Of a DNA stretch of 64,000 nucleotides, positions 50,613-63,278 are shown one piece after another. Under the pieces are notes generated by a model. The model was not told where the DNA came from. It ran no database searches and saw nothing but the letters and a program-made list of their open reading frames with translations. How positions within the stretch are numbered: position 1 is the first letter of the stretch; each line of letters opens with the position of its first letter. Made by a program: the position numbers and the translations under genes. The stretch comes from Bicyclus anynana (taxonomy: Eukaryota; Arthropoda; Insecta; Lepidoptera; Nymphalidae), in assembly GCF_947172395.1 (NCBI RefSeq), contig NC_069110.1, positions 4,092,001-4,156,000 on the forward strand, in the 5' to 3' direction.

Positions 50613-51254
50613 AAACGGTACGTTTTGCCGGTCAAATGGAGGCTATATCAAATTTGTACAATATCTCTTATAGGTCAGAGGACGCATTTGAATTTTGGAG
50701 CTTGAACCCATCATGATAATTTATTTTCTTGCTCAAGTTCTCTGTTATTTAAAAAAAATCGTACACTACTTAAAATAAAATACCAAATAAAACTTAAAAC
50801 TGATAGGTTGCCTAGATTTTGGTATAAGTCCAGTTACAATACTCCTATATTTGGAATGCAAATTAACCGAGAAAGCTGAATTTGGATATGACGTGACGAG
50901 AGCCTAGAGCTTAACTTGAAATTTTGTACCAAATTTTCCCATCGGCATTTTTCTGCCAACTTGAAAAAAGGGTTGAATTCGATTTTTTTTAATAACTCCG
51001 TTTTCCGTTGAGATACGAACACTTTGATTCAATTCTATTTTGTTGTTCATGGTACGCTCTACAATAAAGGTCTCTTGCATTTCTTACCTATCGTTCATCG
51101 TTATTGAGATATCGATCAAAAAAGTCCAAAAAAATTAGCGAGTTTGTTTGGCTGTGGTTCACATTACTTTGTCGCCAACCCCAATCCTGAGGTGGCTCTA
51201 TTTATTCACTGACGACTGAAATCGACGCTTCTTCAATTTAAAAACGCTTCTACG
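50613..51254. other. Unassigned DNA
   Basis: AT-rich. The text GAGATACGAACACTTTGATT...TATTGAGATATCGATC is faintly like the arms of the giant palindrome (GAGATATCGATG) but could not be aligned by eye. No gene seen. Confidence 0.35.
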
Positions 51255-51420
51255 TATAGCCTCAATAGCTCAACGGTAAAAGCGGTCGGACTCATCACCG
51301 AGGGGTGGTGGTTCGATCCCCGCCCCGTTGGACTATTGTCGTACCCACTCCTAGCACAGTCTCTCCCGACTAGTTGGAGGGGAATGGGAATATTGGTCAT
51401 ATTAAAAAGAAGGTATGGCA
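51255..51420 (+). mobile_element. tRNA-derived SINE, family C
   Basis: TCAATAGCTCAACGGTAAAA is box-A-like and GTGGTTCGATCCCCGCCCC is box-B-like, in tRNA spacing. The body TTGTCGTACCCACTCCTAGC...GTTGGAGGGGAATGGGA follows. Related to 39120-39260. Confidence 0.75.
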
Positions 51421-51661
51421 AATATTCTTAAACTAAATATATATTGCTGTGGCTACAATGAGGGTCCTCAAAAGCCTGCACTACTTTAATTCTGGTGATT
51501 AATATTATAGATTTGTTTTTTTTTTATTAGCAACATACTCGTAGCTCAGCGCTATGAGCATGTGATAGTCGGTATCCTCTTCATCACATACATTTTCAAT
51601 TTATTGAAGTGTCTATTAAACCGAGATCGTCCAGTTGTCATGCTGGATATACGCTATATTG

Positions 51662-52075
51662 ATCAGCAGGGTTATTATGTAAGTCGGTGTACCATTCAAG
51701 TAATCAGTCACTACATCATTTTTCATCGTATTTTCGATTTTGTAATCATCTAACATTGTATTTTCAACGAAATGTCTCAGTAATCGTCATTTTACTTAAA
51801 GTAATATTAGTCTAGAAGTGGTAGTAGCAGGTAGTAACGGTAATTTAACGGAAAACTGATATTTACGTTGTTTGGTTAAAATATTAATGTTAGATGATTG
51901 TTAAAACAAAACATCAATGCCACTTGATTTAAAATGGCGTAGTCAAGGTAATTTCTTAGAAATAACTACATTAGATGATCACAAAAACGAAAATACGACG
52001 AAAATCGATGTAGTGACTCATTGTTTGAATGGTACACTGAGATACATAATAAGGATCTTGATCGCTTTTCGAGGT
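51662..52075. repeat. Inverted repeat with arms of about 105 bp
   Basis: TTATTATGTAAGTCGGTGTA...CAGTCACTACATC...GTATTTTCGATTTTGTAATC pairs with GATCACAAAAACGAAAATAC...GATGTAGTGACTCATTG...GAATGGTACACTGAGATACA. Arms are roughly 85 percent alike by eye. It is probably the terminal region of a non-autonomous transposon. Confidence 0.8.
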
Positions 52076-52149
52076 TATCCTGGTAATAACAGTATTCCTC
52101 CACTTGCGAGTACCATTAAGGTAGTTGCCATATAAATGTGTTAATAAGA

Positions 52150-52657
52150 TGCTGATAGACAGCATTCACTTGTAATGAGCGTTCGTGCGAATGTCAGCCC
52201 CCATTCGCACGAGCGTTTTGAATATAGTAGTTAACTGAAGGTCTATTTTCAACGCCCATAATTGAAAATACAACTTTTTCCGAAAAAAGGCGTCGTGTTT
52301 AAAAATGCTGTCATGTAAACATTATGCTTGGGTATACATTTGTTGTATTTGAACACTTTTTAAAAAAAATCGTACACTTACATCACAGAAAAATAGGAAA
52401 ACATTTTAGCGAGCATTTGCTTGATGGAACCAAACGTTCGCAAGAATTCTCAAGAAGTTCGTAGCAATGGTTCTACGCTTAGCTCGGCTCTTTCGAGATT
52501 TCTAGCGAGCAGATTAGCTTGATCGAATCGAACGTTCGCAAGATGTTCGTAGCAATATTTCGCTCTACGCTTAGCTCGGCTACGTTCAGTTCGACAAATA
52601 GGAAAATGGCGAATGCTCGATGTTCTGTTACAAGTGAATGCTCAAGTCTATCAGCAC
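52150..52657. mobile_element. TIR element with short internal repeats
   Basis: GCTGATAGACAGCATTCACT then TGTAA at the left and TTACAAGTGAATGCTCAAGT then CTATCAGC at the right form terminal inverted repeats. Inside are a hairpin (GTTCGTGCGAATG...CATTCGCACGAGC) and two copies of AACGTTCGCAAGA with TACGCTTAGCTCGGCT. It abuts SINE B. Confidence 0.78.
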
Positions 52658-52658
52658 G

Positions 52659-52980
52659 ACGGCCTCCGTGGCGCAGTGGTATGCGCGGTGGATTTACAAG
52701 ACGGAGGTCCTGGGTTCGATCCCCGGCTGGGCCGATTGAGTTTTTCTTAATTGGTCCAGGTCTAGCTGGTGGGAGGCTTCGGCCGTGGCTTGTTACCACC
52801 CTACCGACAAAGACGTACCGCCAAGCGATTTAGCGTTCCGGTATGATGTCGTGTAGAAACCGAAAGGGGTGTGGATTTTCAACCTCCTAAATAGTTAGCC
52901 CGCTTCCATCTTAGATTACATCATCACTTATAATCAGGTGAGATTGTAGTCAAGGGCTAACTTGTAAAGTATAAAAAGCA
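52659..52980 (+). mobile_element. SINE family B, full length and close to consensus
   Basis: GACGGCCTCCGTGGCGCAGT, then GGTATGCGCGGTGGATTTAC, box B GGGTTCGATCCCCGGCTGGG, body, and GGGCTAACTTGTAAAGTATA. It is a useful reference copy for the family. Confidence 0.92.
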
Positions 52981-53463
52981 CCTTTATAGGAAAAGTTTTA
53001 TAAATCTTGGATGTTGTACTAAAGTTAGATATAGGTTTTGGTTGTCAAGCCGCCATGCGAAGTAAATCAGATCAACTTTTTCGAAACGAACCACAATAAC
53101 CAACCATACATGTCATAACAGTAATGCATGCAAACATTATTACATATGTAAGACAGTTGGCAACAATAATTAATTCGTGTGTGATTTATTTGATTATTAT
53201 TCAACTACCATACAACAGCGCTGACTTGAAGCACGGTTGGATTTATGCCTCTATGTTAATGAAACTTGATACCAACTACAATATATTCACGTGGAATCCA
53301 CAAAACTGAACTTTCACTCTTATCGCACATAATCATAGAGTCTAAATTCGGTTTGTAGAAATACTTAATATGGCATTAACGTGGGACACGGCGCTATCTC
53401 TCTAGTCTGCTGTTTTAAATACACTGTTTGGACATTTTTATGATGGTACAATGTTATTAATAA

Positions 53464-53556
53464 CTAGCGGACGCCCGCGACTTAGTCCGCGTGAAAGTCG
53501 ATGTAAACTTTCAACTACCTCTATCCTACCTCTACCCTACCCCTACCCTAGAAACC
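53464..53556 (-). mobile_element. Helitron-like element, 3' end with CCCTA repeats
   Basis: CTAGCGGACGCCCGCGACTT followed by AACTTTCAACTACCTCTATC and CTACCCTACCCCTACCCT. This is the reverse complement of the end of the 567-867 element. Confidence 0.72.
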
Positions 53557-53933
53557 CCCTATAAACATAAGAGTAGACAAATATTATTAGAAAACTTCGA
53601 ACTGCTAAGCTATCGGGAGTTACACGTGTTATTGTGCGTCAACCATAAAAGATAGACATATATATGCTGTTGTGTTTTTTTATATAATTTTAAGGAGAAC
53701 ATTTCCGTCATACATGATTCCTATGTAGCCTTAACCATTGAGGATGTACACGCGACGGAAGCTTAAAAAATGGAGTAACTTCTCCCGTTTTCTCAACATT
53801 TCTCTTCACTGCTCTGCTCCTATTGATCGTAGCGTAATGAAAAGTATACTATAACCTGCCCAGGAGTATGTAGAATAATTGTACCAAGTTTCGTTAAAAT
53901 CCGTCCAGTAGTTTTCGTTTCTATAAAGAACAT

Positions 53934-53936
<3 letters not shown>

Positions 53937-53994
<58 letters not shown>
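53937..53994. repeat. CAGA microsatellite
   Basis: About 14 uninterrupted CAGA units inside a dispersed repeat (53870-54110) whose unexpanded relative is at 12805-12990. The serine/valine-rich minus-strand ORFs are artefacts. Confidence 0.95.
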
Positions 53995-54228
53995 AATTTT
54001 ATTGATTGCAATTTTGGCATCAGTATCGATCACTAATCACCCCCTGATAGTTATTTTGGAAATATATTTAATGTACAGAATTGACCTCTCTACAGATTTA
54101 TTATAAGTATAGATGAGGAACTTTTTCCATACTAGATTTAAAATTCCAGAATGACTACGAAGTTCGGTGCTACTCTCCATTACATAGAAGAGCCCGATAA
54201 GCTTATTCATTACATAGTGTCTCATATT

Positions 54229-54358
54229 ACGTCATCAACCCATATTCGGCTCACTGCTAAGCTCGAGTCTCCTCTCAGAATGAGAGGGGTGAGGCCAATA
54301 GTCCACCACGCTGGCCCAACGCGGATTGGCAGACTTCACACACGCAGAGAATTAAGAA
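54229..54358 (-). mobile_element. SINE family A 3' fragment
   Basis: CGTCATCAACCCATATTCGG to ACACGCAGAGAATTAAG. It stops mid-body. Confidence 0.85.
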
Positions 54359-54764
54359 TAATATTATCATAAAATGAGGTATATATCTGGCTATCATGGG
54401 CTCTAAGTCTTCGGTTAATTAATATTTAAACATGTACAGACCAAAATTATATTACAAACAATAATTATTTATTGTTGATGAATGCTTTTTATGTGCGTGT
54501 GCCAAATGGGTGCATCAGCGGTTGTTTATACAGCGTTGATGCATTTTGCTGACATTAACGTGAAATAGTACGGGCATTTGTTACGATTCCCGCAAATTGT
54601 TTTCGTTACTTTAATATTCTGTCGTAGGTATGTCGTCTTTCTACTTTCGGAAAGCGGTTCGGCTTGGAATGTACTATGTACATACACTTGTGTTAGACAG
54701 GTGTGTTGATGTGTAAAACTGAAGGAGAATGAGCCTGGTCTTGATTGTTTGGGTACTGCTAAAG

Positions 54765-54884
54765 TGGGTGTGGACTTTCATCCTCCTCCTATCAAGTTAG
54801 CCCGCTTCCATCTTAGATTGCATCACTTACCATCAGGTGAGATAGTAATCAAGGGCTAACTTGTAAAGAATAAAAAAAAAAGTC
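54765..54884 (+). mobile_element. SINE family B 3' fragment
   Basis: GTGGACTTTCATCCTCCTCC to GGGCTAACTTGTAAAGAATA with an A tail. It ends about 40 bases before the THAP-bearing element. Confidence 0.82.
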
Positions 54885-54924
54885 TCAATATTTTTTTACG
54901 TTTGAATCCAATCATATAATAATA

Positions 54925-56149
54925 CTCAGAATACAGAAAACCACCAGAAGGAATGATAGCGCAAAGAAGTGAAGCCATTTAAACTACACATTTTACGATT
55001 ACTCACTCTGTGTTTGTCGTGTTGTTTGACGTGCTATACAGGTGACAAATTTAATTAAATTAAGCCGTCTTGTGCTATTCCTTCGTGTAAAAATGCCGTT
55101 GGTAAAAAAAAGAAACTGAATAGGATCACATTTCACGTGTAAGTAGCACAAATAAATATTCTTATGTTAAAATAATGAATAATTTTTACGTGAATTTAGT
55201 TGTCATAGAAACCGATGACTTCATTTCAAGTATTGCCAATGTAATTGTTTTGATTTTCCCTACTTTTAATTTCAATTCAAGGATTTATTATTTATGTAAA
55301 ATATTAATCAACTAAATAGGTAGGCATAGGTTCCGGCAATTAAGTTGAAATAAAATTGTGGTAATCAGCGCAGATAAAGAAAGTGTAAAATAATCTTAAA
55401 GCTTTAAAATTTTACAAATAACAATGGCGTGCTATATTATAATAAGTTCGTTCGTTCTTGTCTGTTTGTGTGTTTGTTTGCACATTTGTTTGTTTTCGTG
55501 TGCTTGTTTGGTCTTTTGTTTGTTTGTGTACCTACTTGTTTGCTTGTTTGTTTGAGCAAGAGGATTAAATAAAATATTTTTATCTTCAAAACACATTCTT
55601 AAAAGATATTAAACCAATTCAATGGCCTTATTTATACTTGAATTTTAAGAGACATAAAAATTAGAGAAATAAGACGAGATAATAATAACTGTGCACACGA
55701 TTGAAATACATATTTATAATAATAATATAATATAATTATATGGAATATATAAAATTATTATTGTAAATATGTATTTCTTTAGTTTGTTAGTTGATAAGTT
55801 TTATAATAACCGTCTTATTATATCTATTATTTATTTGTCCTTGTCTTAAATTTTTTAGAGTTCATTTTCTTGCTGACTCTTAGCAATCACTAGAAAACTG
55901 GTCCCACTGTTTTTATTATTTACCATACAAGTTAACATTTAATGTGATGAACTGTACACTTATTGTTTTCCTTTTAACATTATAAATTTTTACCACAAAA
56001 TAGGGAAAAATTTAACAGCCTCATGTACTAGCAACATTACGCGGGTGAGAATTGCGACGAGTGCAGGCTGTTGTGTACAATTTTTGGACACACTGCGCAC
56101 TATAGAATGACATCTAAACGTGGCTTCTGGTGGTTTTCTGTATTCTGAG
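54925..56149 (+). mobile_element. Complete TIR transposon, 8-bp target duplication, THAP-domain start (P-superfamily-like)
   Basis: The 26-bp termini CTCAGAATACAGAAAACCAC-CAGAAG and their exact inverse are perfect. Both are flanked by TAATAATA (54917-54924 and 56150-56157), an exact 8-bp target duplication. Inside, 55066-55135 reads KPSCAIPSCKNAVGKKKKLN then RITFHV, the C-x4-C...FH start of a THAP zinc finger. A strong GTAAGT donor follows at the point where a first exon would end. No later transposase part was found, so it is non-autonomous. THAP plus 8 bp suggests the P superfamily (inference). Confidence 0.82.
55703..55777. repeat. AT-rich hairpin inside the THAP-bearing element
   Basis: GAAATACATATTTATAATAA then TAAT pairs with ATTATTATTGTAAATATGTA then TTTC around an AT-rich loop. 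It may be a small element inserted in the transposon. Confidence 0.85.
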
Positions 56150-56157
56150 TAATAATA

Positions 56158-56828
56158 ACTGCCACTTTCACGTGCTTACAGACAGTTTCTTCATGTAAAG
56201 TAACAGTAAAAGTAGGAAGTAGTAAAGAAGACTTTATTTTTCAGTGAATAAGACCGTCACTTTTGATTTATGACGTTACTTTGACTGTTACTTGCGACGA
56301 AGAAACTGACCGTTAGTATTGTTGGGATTATCCCAATTCCCAGGCACACACAGCATCTTCGCCGGCGAAGACGAGGTCCCCGATATCTGACGTCACCTGG
56401 ACGTGGGTATAAGCAATCGGGGGTGCCCGGATTGATACACTGAGGCCAAAACACCCTTTCATAACGACCCCCTAAGCCGAGGTCCGAGTCTCGGAAAAGA
56501 CGCCCTTAGAGAGTCGTTCCACAAATCTCTTCTGCTTCTGAGCTCGCTCTAAGCCACCGCTGTTGCTGCTGAGGTTCCATTATGGAGCCTGGAGCCTAAG
56601 ACACTATAAGAAAAAAATGGACTCTTTAGTTTAGTTCAGATCAGGCCTATAAGGTTACTGACCAAGGGCCTGGGTTCGAGGTTGGGTCGGAATATGTATA
56701 ACTGAGCTTTTCTTCCTTGTAACTCCGCTATGGATCGAAAAGTACGCCGAGCCGTCGGGCCCGGTAGCTACGAGTATTATAACATTTGTTAGTGCAAGCT
56801 CTTTTTATAATAAAACAATTATTAGTAA
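56158..56828. other. Unassigned, moderately GC-rich DNA
   Basis: 56330-56600 is richer in CG, with CTTCGCCGGCGAAG (a 14-base palindrome) and ACGTCACCTGGACGT. It has repeat-like character but no matched copy in the window. No exon signals. Confidence 0.35.
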
Positions 56829-57191
56829 CTAGCGGACGCCCGCGATTTCATCTACAAATAATTAGTATAAGCTTTCATCATCCCTTTTCAGCCCTTTAAG
56901 GGTTAAAAATTCTTGAATCACATAACACTTAGTATTTCTTTCAAGATATATTCACATTTTTTTTATAATTGTAACTATAAATGAAGGACTTTTCATACAT
57001 ACTTTCAACCCCTATTTCACCCCCTTCGCTTTTTATTTTCATGGGGAAAGTAAAGCCTATGTTCTTATCCTAAGAATTTATTAGAATACCAAAATTCATC
57101 TTGATCGGTTTAGCAGTTTTGCCGTGAAAAGGTAACAGACAGACAGACGGACAGGCAGACTTACTTTCGCATTTATAATAATAGCATGGAT
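56829..57191 (-). mobile_element. Helitron-like element, longer variant
   Basis: Left CTAGCGGACGCCCGCGATTT is the minus-strand 3' end. The right end has CAGACAGACGGACAGGCAGA and CGCATTTATAATAATAGCAT, common near the 5' part of such elements. Internal text CATACTTTCAACCCCTATTT also occurs near 26800. Confidence 0.65.
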
Positions 57192-60100
57192 AAAGGTGTC
57201 TTTAAAAAAATCAAGTTTATGGTGGGATTATTTTATTGTCGGCTTTTCTGAAAATCTATCTATAAATTCTAAATGCAATATCTTATCTGTATATTTTTTT
57301 ACAAACTCTTTCATTTAAGTCATTTTTCATGTGGATTATCAACCACTGTAGATGTAGGTGGCATCTTTCAACCAATACAAAAAAATATATAAGTATGTCC
57401 ACAAAAGTAATGTATCTACTTACAAACCGTAAAGTAAAGACCGTCCTTCCTAGAACATCAGTGAAAAATGCTATATTTACTGGAGCATGGAACGTCTTTT
57501 TGTAGCGTTGCAAAGTTTCAGCCCCTTGCCAGTCCAACGTCGATTTCACTCTCCATTTGGCATGTGATAAGTGACCGGCCGATTTCTTTTCTTATTTCAC
57601 TTATATTTGAACTGAGGAGAAATTCAGGGACTGATGAGTCTGCTGATTTTATTATTATCTGTATTAGTGTATATACATAAATATTTATTTTCCTTTTCCT
57701 CTACCACCTACAACATGGGTATATTCAAGTCAAAAGTGAATAGCATAGGCTGCATCATCGCTTACTGTCAAGCATGATTGCAGCCGAAAGCTCGTCTATT
57801 TAATGTAAGAAAATATATATATACTCCCAAAATATAATAATTATTATGTCTTAATAACTTAATAAGAAACACGCCTAAAAATCACGTTATACAACGTCGG
57901 AGTATGCCCATTTAGTTTATTTTTTAAATAAACAAGCTTTTATCAAATACTTGGTAAACTTCTTCAAGCAAAGCACCACCAAAAACCATTCGATACTATT
58001 GGTGATAAAATAAGAAAATTTTGGGCGACGTAATTTACTGTGTTACCAGTGGATACATCATTATCATTGTCATTATTAATCATGGTCCATTTTGAGGAAC
58101 ACGAACTATTTTTTTTTATTTATGTAAAAAAGGAGGATTGGTAGCTTACACCTACCAGGCTACCACGCTGCATTAATACGTGTTGGTCCCGTAGCACCTA
58201 GAGTGTTAATGTTTTAACTCCAAACGATCACTCATTGTTATCAACATTATTAGCAAATAGATCTTCACAGCTGAATATAAACCTATTGTAAGAACTTCAA
58301 AAGACCACTGTCTTCGTCGATCTTAACAAGTAGCTCCTTATAACCCGCTTAATAACGTCGTCTAGTGGAGAGTCGACCATCACTGCGCTTTCCCGTGCAT
58401 GGTTGGTATCTCCACCATGGGACCCCAAAGTTCATCACCTCGTCGAGCTATTAGTTCTATCGGTCACAGAGGACATCGAGACGATCGCTAGGTATTAAAA
58501 GTCAACCACTGTGACCGAGAGTCCAACATGTTCTGAGAAGCAGGAGGAAGTGCATACATTGACTTCGTTAGAGAGGTCAAAACACAATGTAGCGTATTTA
58601 AATTAAATACTTGACACTTGGCAACTAAATAGTGCAGAATAGTCCAATATAGTATCGTCCAATCAAGTCAAGAGTAAGGTGAAGGCCAGAACTAGGCGAG
58701 ACGGCACAGTGCATGGCAGCTAGCGGATGACGTTTTGTCGGATATAATAAGGTAATGTGCCGACTTCCTGTGCTAAAGTGGCCAAGCGCCCACACGTCGA
58801 GCCCGTACCGAATTGTGCACTACCGACCACTCCATACCTCTTGTACTAAATTGACTTTTGATAATGCTAAGGACGCTTAGTGCTGCTCTTTCCACCCGGC
58901 ACCTAGAGGGAACGTCTATCATCATCACCAGCTTATTTCCAATAGCAAACACACAGGAGATAGAGATTTAAAACTTAGATCCACTACAATACCCCTTAAA
59001 CTAATTACAATGCCAGTGGGTTGAAACAATGTGGGTGGTATCAAACATGACCAATACCGATGTCTGAACTTGCTCACCGAGGCACAGAAATGCTATAAGA
59101 ACGCGCATTTCCGTGCTGTCACATGGATTTTTTAAAAGATAGAGATACAGTTATAATGTTTTTATAGATAGATCCTGGACTTCAATAATAATTAGACATA
59201 TCTAGGTAAGTAGGTTGCAAGCAGGATCTGATTGGACATGAGCATTGGCCATTCTACAAATTTTACATCAACATCCATACTATATACATACTGCAGTGCA
59301 TCAGCAAATTCGGAAAAGAAAAGTTTATCCACTTATTCTGAAATTCCTTGTGGGTATTCCTCAAACGTTGTATGCTTTAGAGCAGGAAGTTTGTAATACT
59401 TTCATTAACACAATATAACCAATACGTAAATGCTATTTTACATTATAGAAACTAATGGATAAGCAGAGATTGATTTCGAAGTCAACAGATCTGTGACGCA
59501 TAGTTTGTATTGAATAAAACAAACCTAATGTCTTATAACCTCATAGCTCAATTTGGGGGGAGAACTGACGTTCTATATTGAAGTCACTAAATGAGTACCA
59601 TATAAGCATCTCAATTAATTTGAAGTGAAAAATATTAACTTGTAGAATATTTTAGTGATCACTTTTATTTTGGTATTCAGAGAAAAAAGGTTTCACTTAA
59701 TTATTTAAACACGTATATACTTCTTGAGAGCTAGAAAGATCACATGATTTAGTAAAGACATATAACTGCACCGCCAGCAAGTAAAGGCAGTGCAGAGAGC
59801 AAAGAATAGATATAAGTCGCGACCTATTTTTTAAGCTAAATAGACCTGTGTTTGACTGTAATCATGCATGGTGGATAGCCATGATAAGATCTAAAGTACG
59901 CTTGCCTAGAAGATGCCCATTCACTCTTGAAGAAGCACCAATCATGCCAATCAAAACACAGAAGCCGGGTTTCCATATCTTAGATTACTTATAGAAACGT
60001 CGATCGGAAATATTCCTATATCAAGTCGTATAAGCGACGCAATTGTATACGTTACTTGTAAATGTTTTGTTTTGTGCGTTACACTGTCAATTAAATTATT

Positions 60101-62299
60101 ATTTATAGTTTGGACTCACATATCGCTGAAACATGCCAATACATGCACTTTTGATATTTTATGCGTGACGCCATTTCAAAATAACGGGCTACGACTCCTT
60201 TGCGACAAGATTCGCGAGGAGCGTAATTGTCGTCCACCGGAATACACCCGTTGCTGAGGGAAGTCGTATTGGAACATAGGAGTACTTAGATAACCGCGCG
60301 TACTGACATATTATAGTACAGTTTGGAAAGTATCCGCAACTCTGTGGTCAAACTGAGCGGCAAATATAAATTGGTTATCCGACACATTTCCCTTACGCCG
60401 GATGCAATCAATTTGAATGCTACGGCGCGCGACGCAAGCGCTGTACAGTCGTCGGAAGGACATCATAACGATATCATCATATCCTTTTCTAGAAATACGA
60501 AAAAAATGAAAAAAATATAATCTTTCATCCGCGCAATACAGAACTACCAAAAGTAAACGCAGCGAAATGTAGTGGTTTGTAGAGTGCCTCTGTGATTGGT
60601 GAAAACATTTTTAGAAATTCCTCTGATTTTGTGCGTGTACAATCATTTGTTACCATTCGATTTAAACGGTTTTGAACAGAACAAACGCTAAGTGGCACTG
60701 TTATAGACTGTGTTGTATTTGTGTACGCATGTGGTATCACTATGTGATACCACATTGTAAACGTCACCACGGAAAAGAATAAGAAAGACGAAAAGCGACC
60801 CAAACGTAAAAGAATCTCCGACATGAGGTAAGACCTCAATAAGCACATATTTCCAATTGTACACATTTGAACTTTTACCGTAATATTTACTTATCCTTTC
60901 AGTGGTTAGTCTATGTAACTTCATATCACGAAGTCCTGGGTTCGACGTACTGATCTTTTCTTTCTTCTAAGAAATCTCCAGTAAAAAACCTCATCCCGTT
61001 GTTAGTGTAACCCCGTGCTTTGAAAAGTACGTTAAGAAGTCGGTCTTGATCACTATAATTAACAATAACGATCGTTAAAAGCCAAAACATCGTCACTCTA
61101 AGCAGCAGATTCGTGGGTCTAAGCTCTATATACCCTACCCTTTAAAGAGGGACCCCTAGCCGTATAGTGGGCCTTTAAAACAGGATGATAATGACGAATT
61201 CATATGATAGGATTAGTGAACGGAACAAACAAAATGGTCCACCTGATCTAAATTGAATAACTGTCGCCTATAAAGGAACATCAACACGCAGGGACCAAGC
61301 TCGAATACGTTTTACAATGCACCGCCCTATGCCTGTCATTCTTGGGCATAAGCTTGTACCTACAGTACAAATAACACTAATAGCTAACCTTCCTAAATTT
61401 GCGCTTTTGTCCATGTATGGACTGATAGCCTGCAATGGCCAGACTTACCCCATTTTAGGAAAACTGAAAGTTTGTTATCGTATGGTGCTACTTCATGTAA
61501 GTACGGTAGTCAATCAGAGTGTTTGGCATTGGAAGGTAACAAGTTCCAAGGGTAGATACCCAATGAGCATAGTATAAACCGTATAGTTATAGATTTTCTT
61601 GCGGATACCATGAGGAATCTTTCTTCTAGTTGCCAAATTGCCACTAGTCGCCACTTGGATTCGTGACAACTCTTAGCTAGAGACCTTTAAATTTCTCATA
61701 AAAAACCTCAAAAATCACAAAATAGAGCTTCTTGGCCACCGCCAATATTTTTTAATTTTGATTTTTTGAAGACTTCATAAAATGAGGTATGTCTGACTAT
61801 CGCATCCTCTTCTATTTTAACTCAATGTTTGTTTACATCAATTGGTATAGGTATAATTATTTTGGAAAATCAATTTGGCTTTGGATGTATTACTAAGGTC
61901 AAATGCGTGTGTAAACTAAGTGACCTCAGAACGCCTTGATAATTAATGACCAATTAGAGCGATACAGTGAGATTCGAATTGACATCGAAACCCGTTTACT
62001 AAAAAACTGTTGCTTTGCAACCACGGACAGATGATAATTTATATAATCGTATTCCTGCTTTAACACTCATAATCACGCCAATTATGTTACAAAATCTAAA
62101 CGGTTTTGCCAAAATAAAATATCCATCAAAACAGTTTTACAGATTTGTATTAACTTTTGATCATTATTATCCCAAGCTGCTTTTAAAATAATAATCATCA
62201 CTTTGAATATTAATTAATGATCATTACCTTATCTTCGTTATTTCCTGTATGATGATATAGACTAATTTAATTTTGACCAAGCATCTTTGACAAATGACA
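57192..62299. other. Mostly unassigned intergenic DNA
   Basis: 57437-57621 (minus) has a fair acceptor and a 30-codon open stretch SNISEIRKEIGRSLITCQ...ending at a stop, unrecognised. 58300-58560 resembles the RTE tail family (CCACCATGGGACCCCAAAGT) but is badly decayed. 60729-60753 is the palindrome TGTGGTATCAC-TAT-GTGATACCACA. Nothing else was recognised. Confidence 0.4.
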
Positions 62300-62620
62300 G
62301 CCGTGATAGCCAGTGGATATGACCTTTACCTCCGATTCCGGAGGGTGGGGGTTCGAATCCGGTCCGGGGCATGTACCTCCAACTTTTCAGTTGTGTGCAT
62401 TTTAAGAAATTACGTGTAAGAAATCACGTGTCTCAAACGGTGAAGGAAAAACATCTTGAAGAAACCTGTATACCAGAGAATTTTCATAATTCTCTGCGTG
62501 TGTGAAGTCTGCCAATCCGCATTTTGCTGCGTGGTGGTATTGGCCTAACCTCTCTCATTCAGAGAGGAGACTCGAGCTCAGCAGTGAGCCGAATATGGGT
62601 TGATAATGATGATTATGATA
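62300..62620 (+). mobile_element. SINE family A, full length
   Basis: Starts AGCCGTGATAGCCAGTGGAT, box B GGGGGTTCGAATCCGG, ends GAATATGGGTTGATAATGAT. Confidence 0.9.
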
Positions 62621-63278
62621 AGGAAAGAGACGAGGGCGTACCCCGATGCGATCAGACCAAATCCTCGCCTCTCTAGTCACCAAGGTATATGAGGCTCTGC
62701 AAATCGCGAAAAGCTGAGTCACATGGCGCGACATCGTCAAAAAGCAAGCTTGTTTTAGTGGTCACGTCCCTCAGAAATAAGGAATACGACTCAAGGAGGA
62801 GGGAGCTACCTACCTAAATATTTTTTTTACAAATATCGGCGGTCTCTTGCAGATAACTTGACAAAAGCCAAACAATAGGCAGGCCTACGTATAAGGATTT
62901 TTGTTCTGTCCATTCTCTTTCTTAAAAAAAGTGGATAAAATATAAATAAACTTAAGTAAATAAGGAATAAAAGAACAAAACAAAGGGTTGACGATTAGCT
63001 CTTATATCTTAATTTGTATATTATTAACAAAAACAAATATATGGACACATTACACACGAATAGAAAATTATAAATCACAGCTTGATTAACAATATCCATC
63101 AACAGAACAAATAGTTGTAGTAGTTAATATGGGATACATTTGCGTAGATCTATATATTTTTTTTTTAGATTTTATCAATTTGGTACAGCATTCCATACAT
63201 TTGTGATCTTTCACAAGTAAATCTTTGCATTTCATTGATCACTTTTGAGGCTGTGACTTATTCAAGTGTTTGTTTCAG

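Noticed and set aside
52661..52735. tRNA gene
   Set aside because: The box A and B motifs belong to a SINE B head with its body and A-rich tail; the same applies to the other SINE heads. No free-standing tRNA was found.
53806..54033. Minus-strand ORFs with VCLS repeats
   Set aside because: Translation of the CAGA microsatellite.
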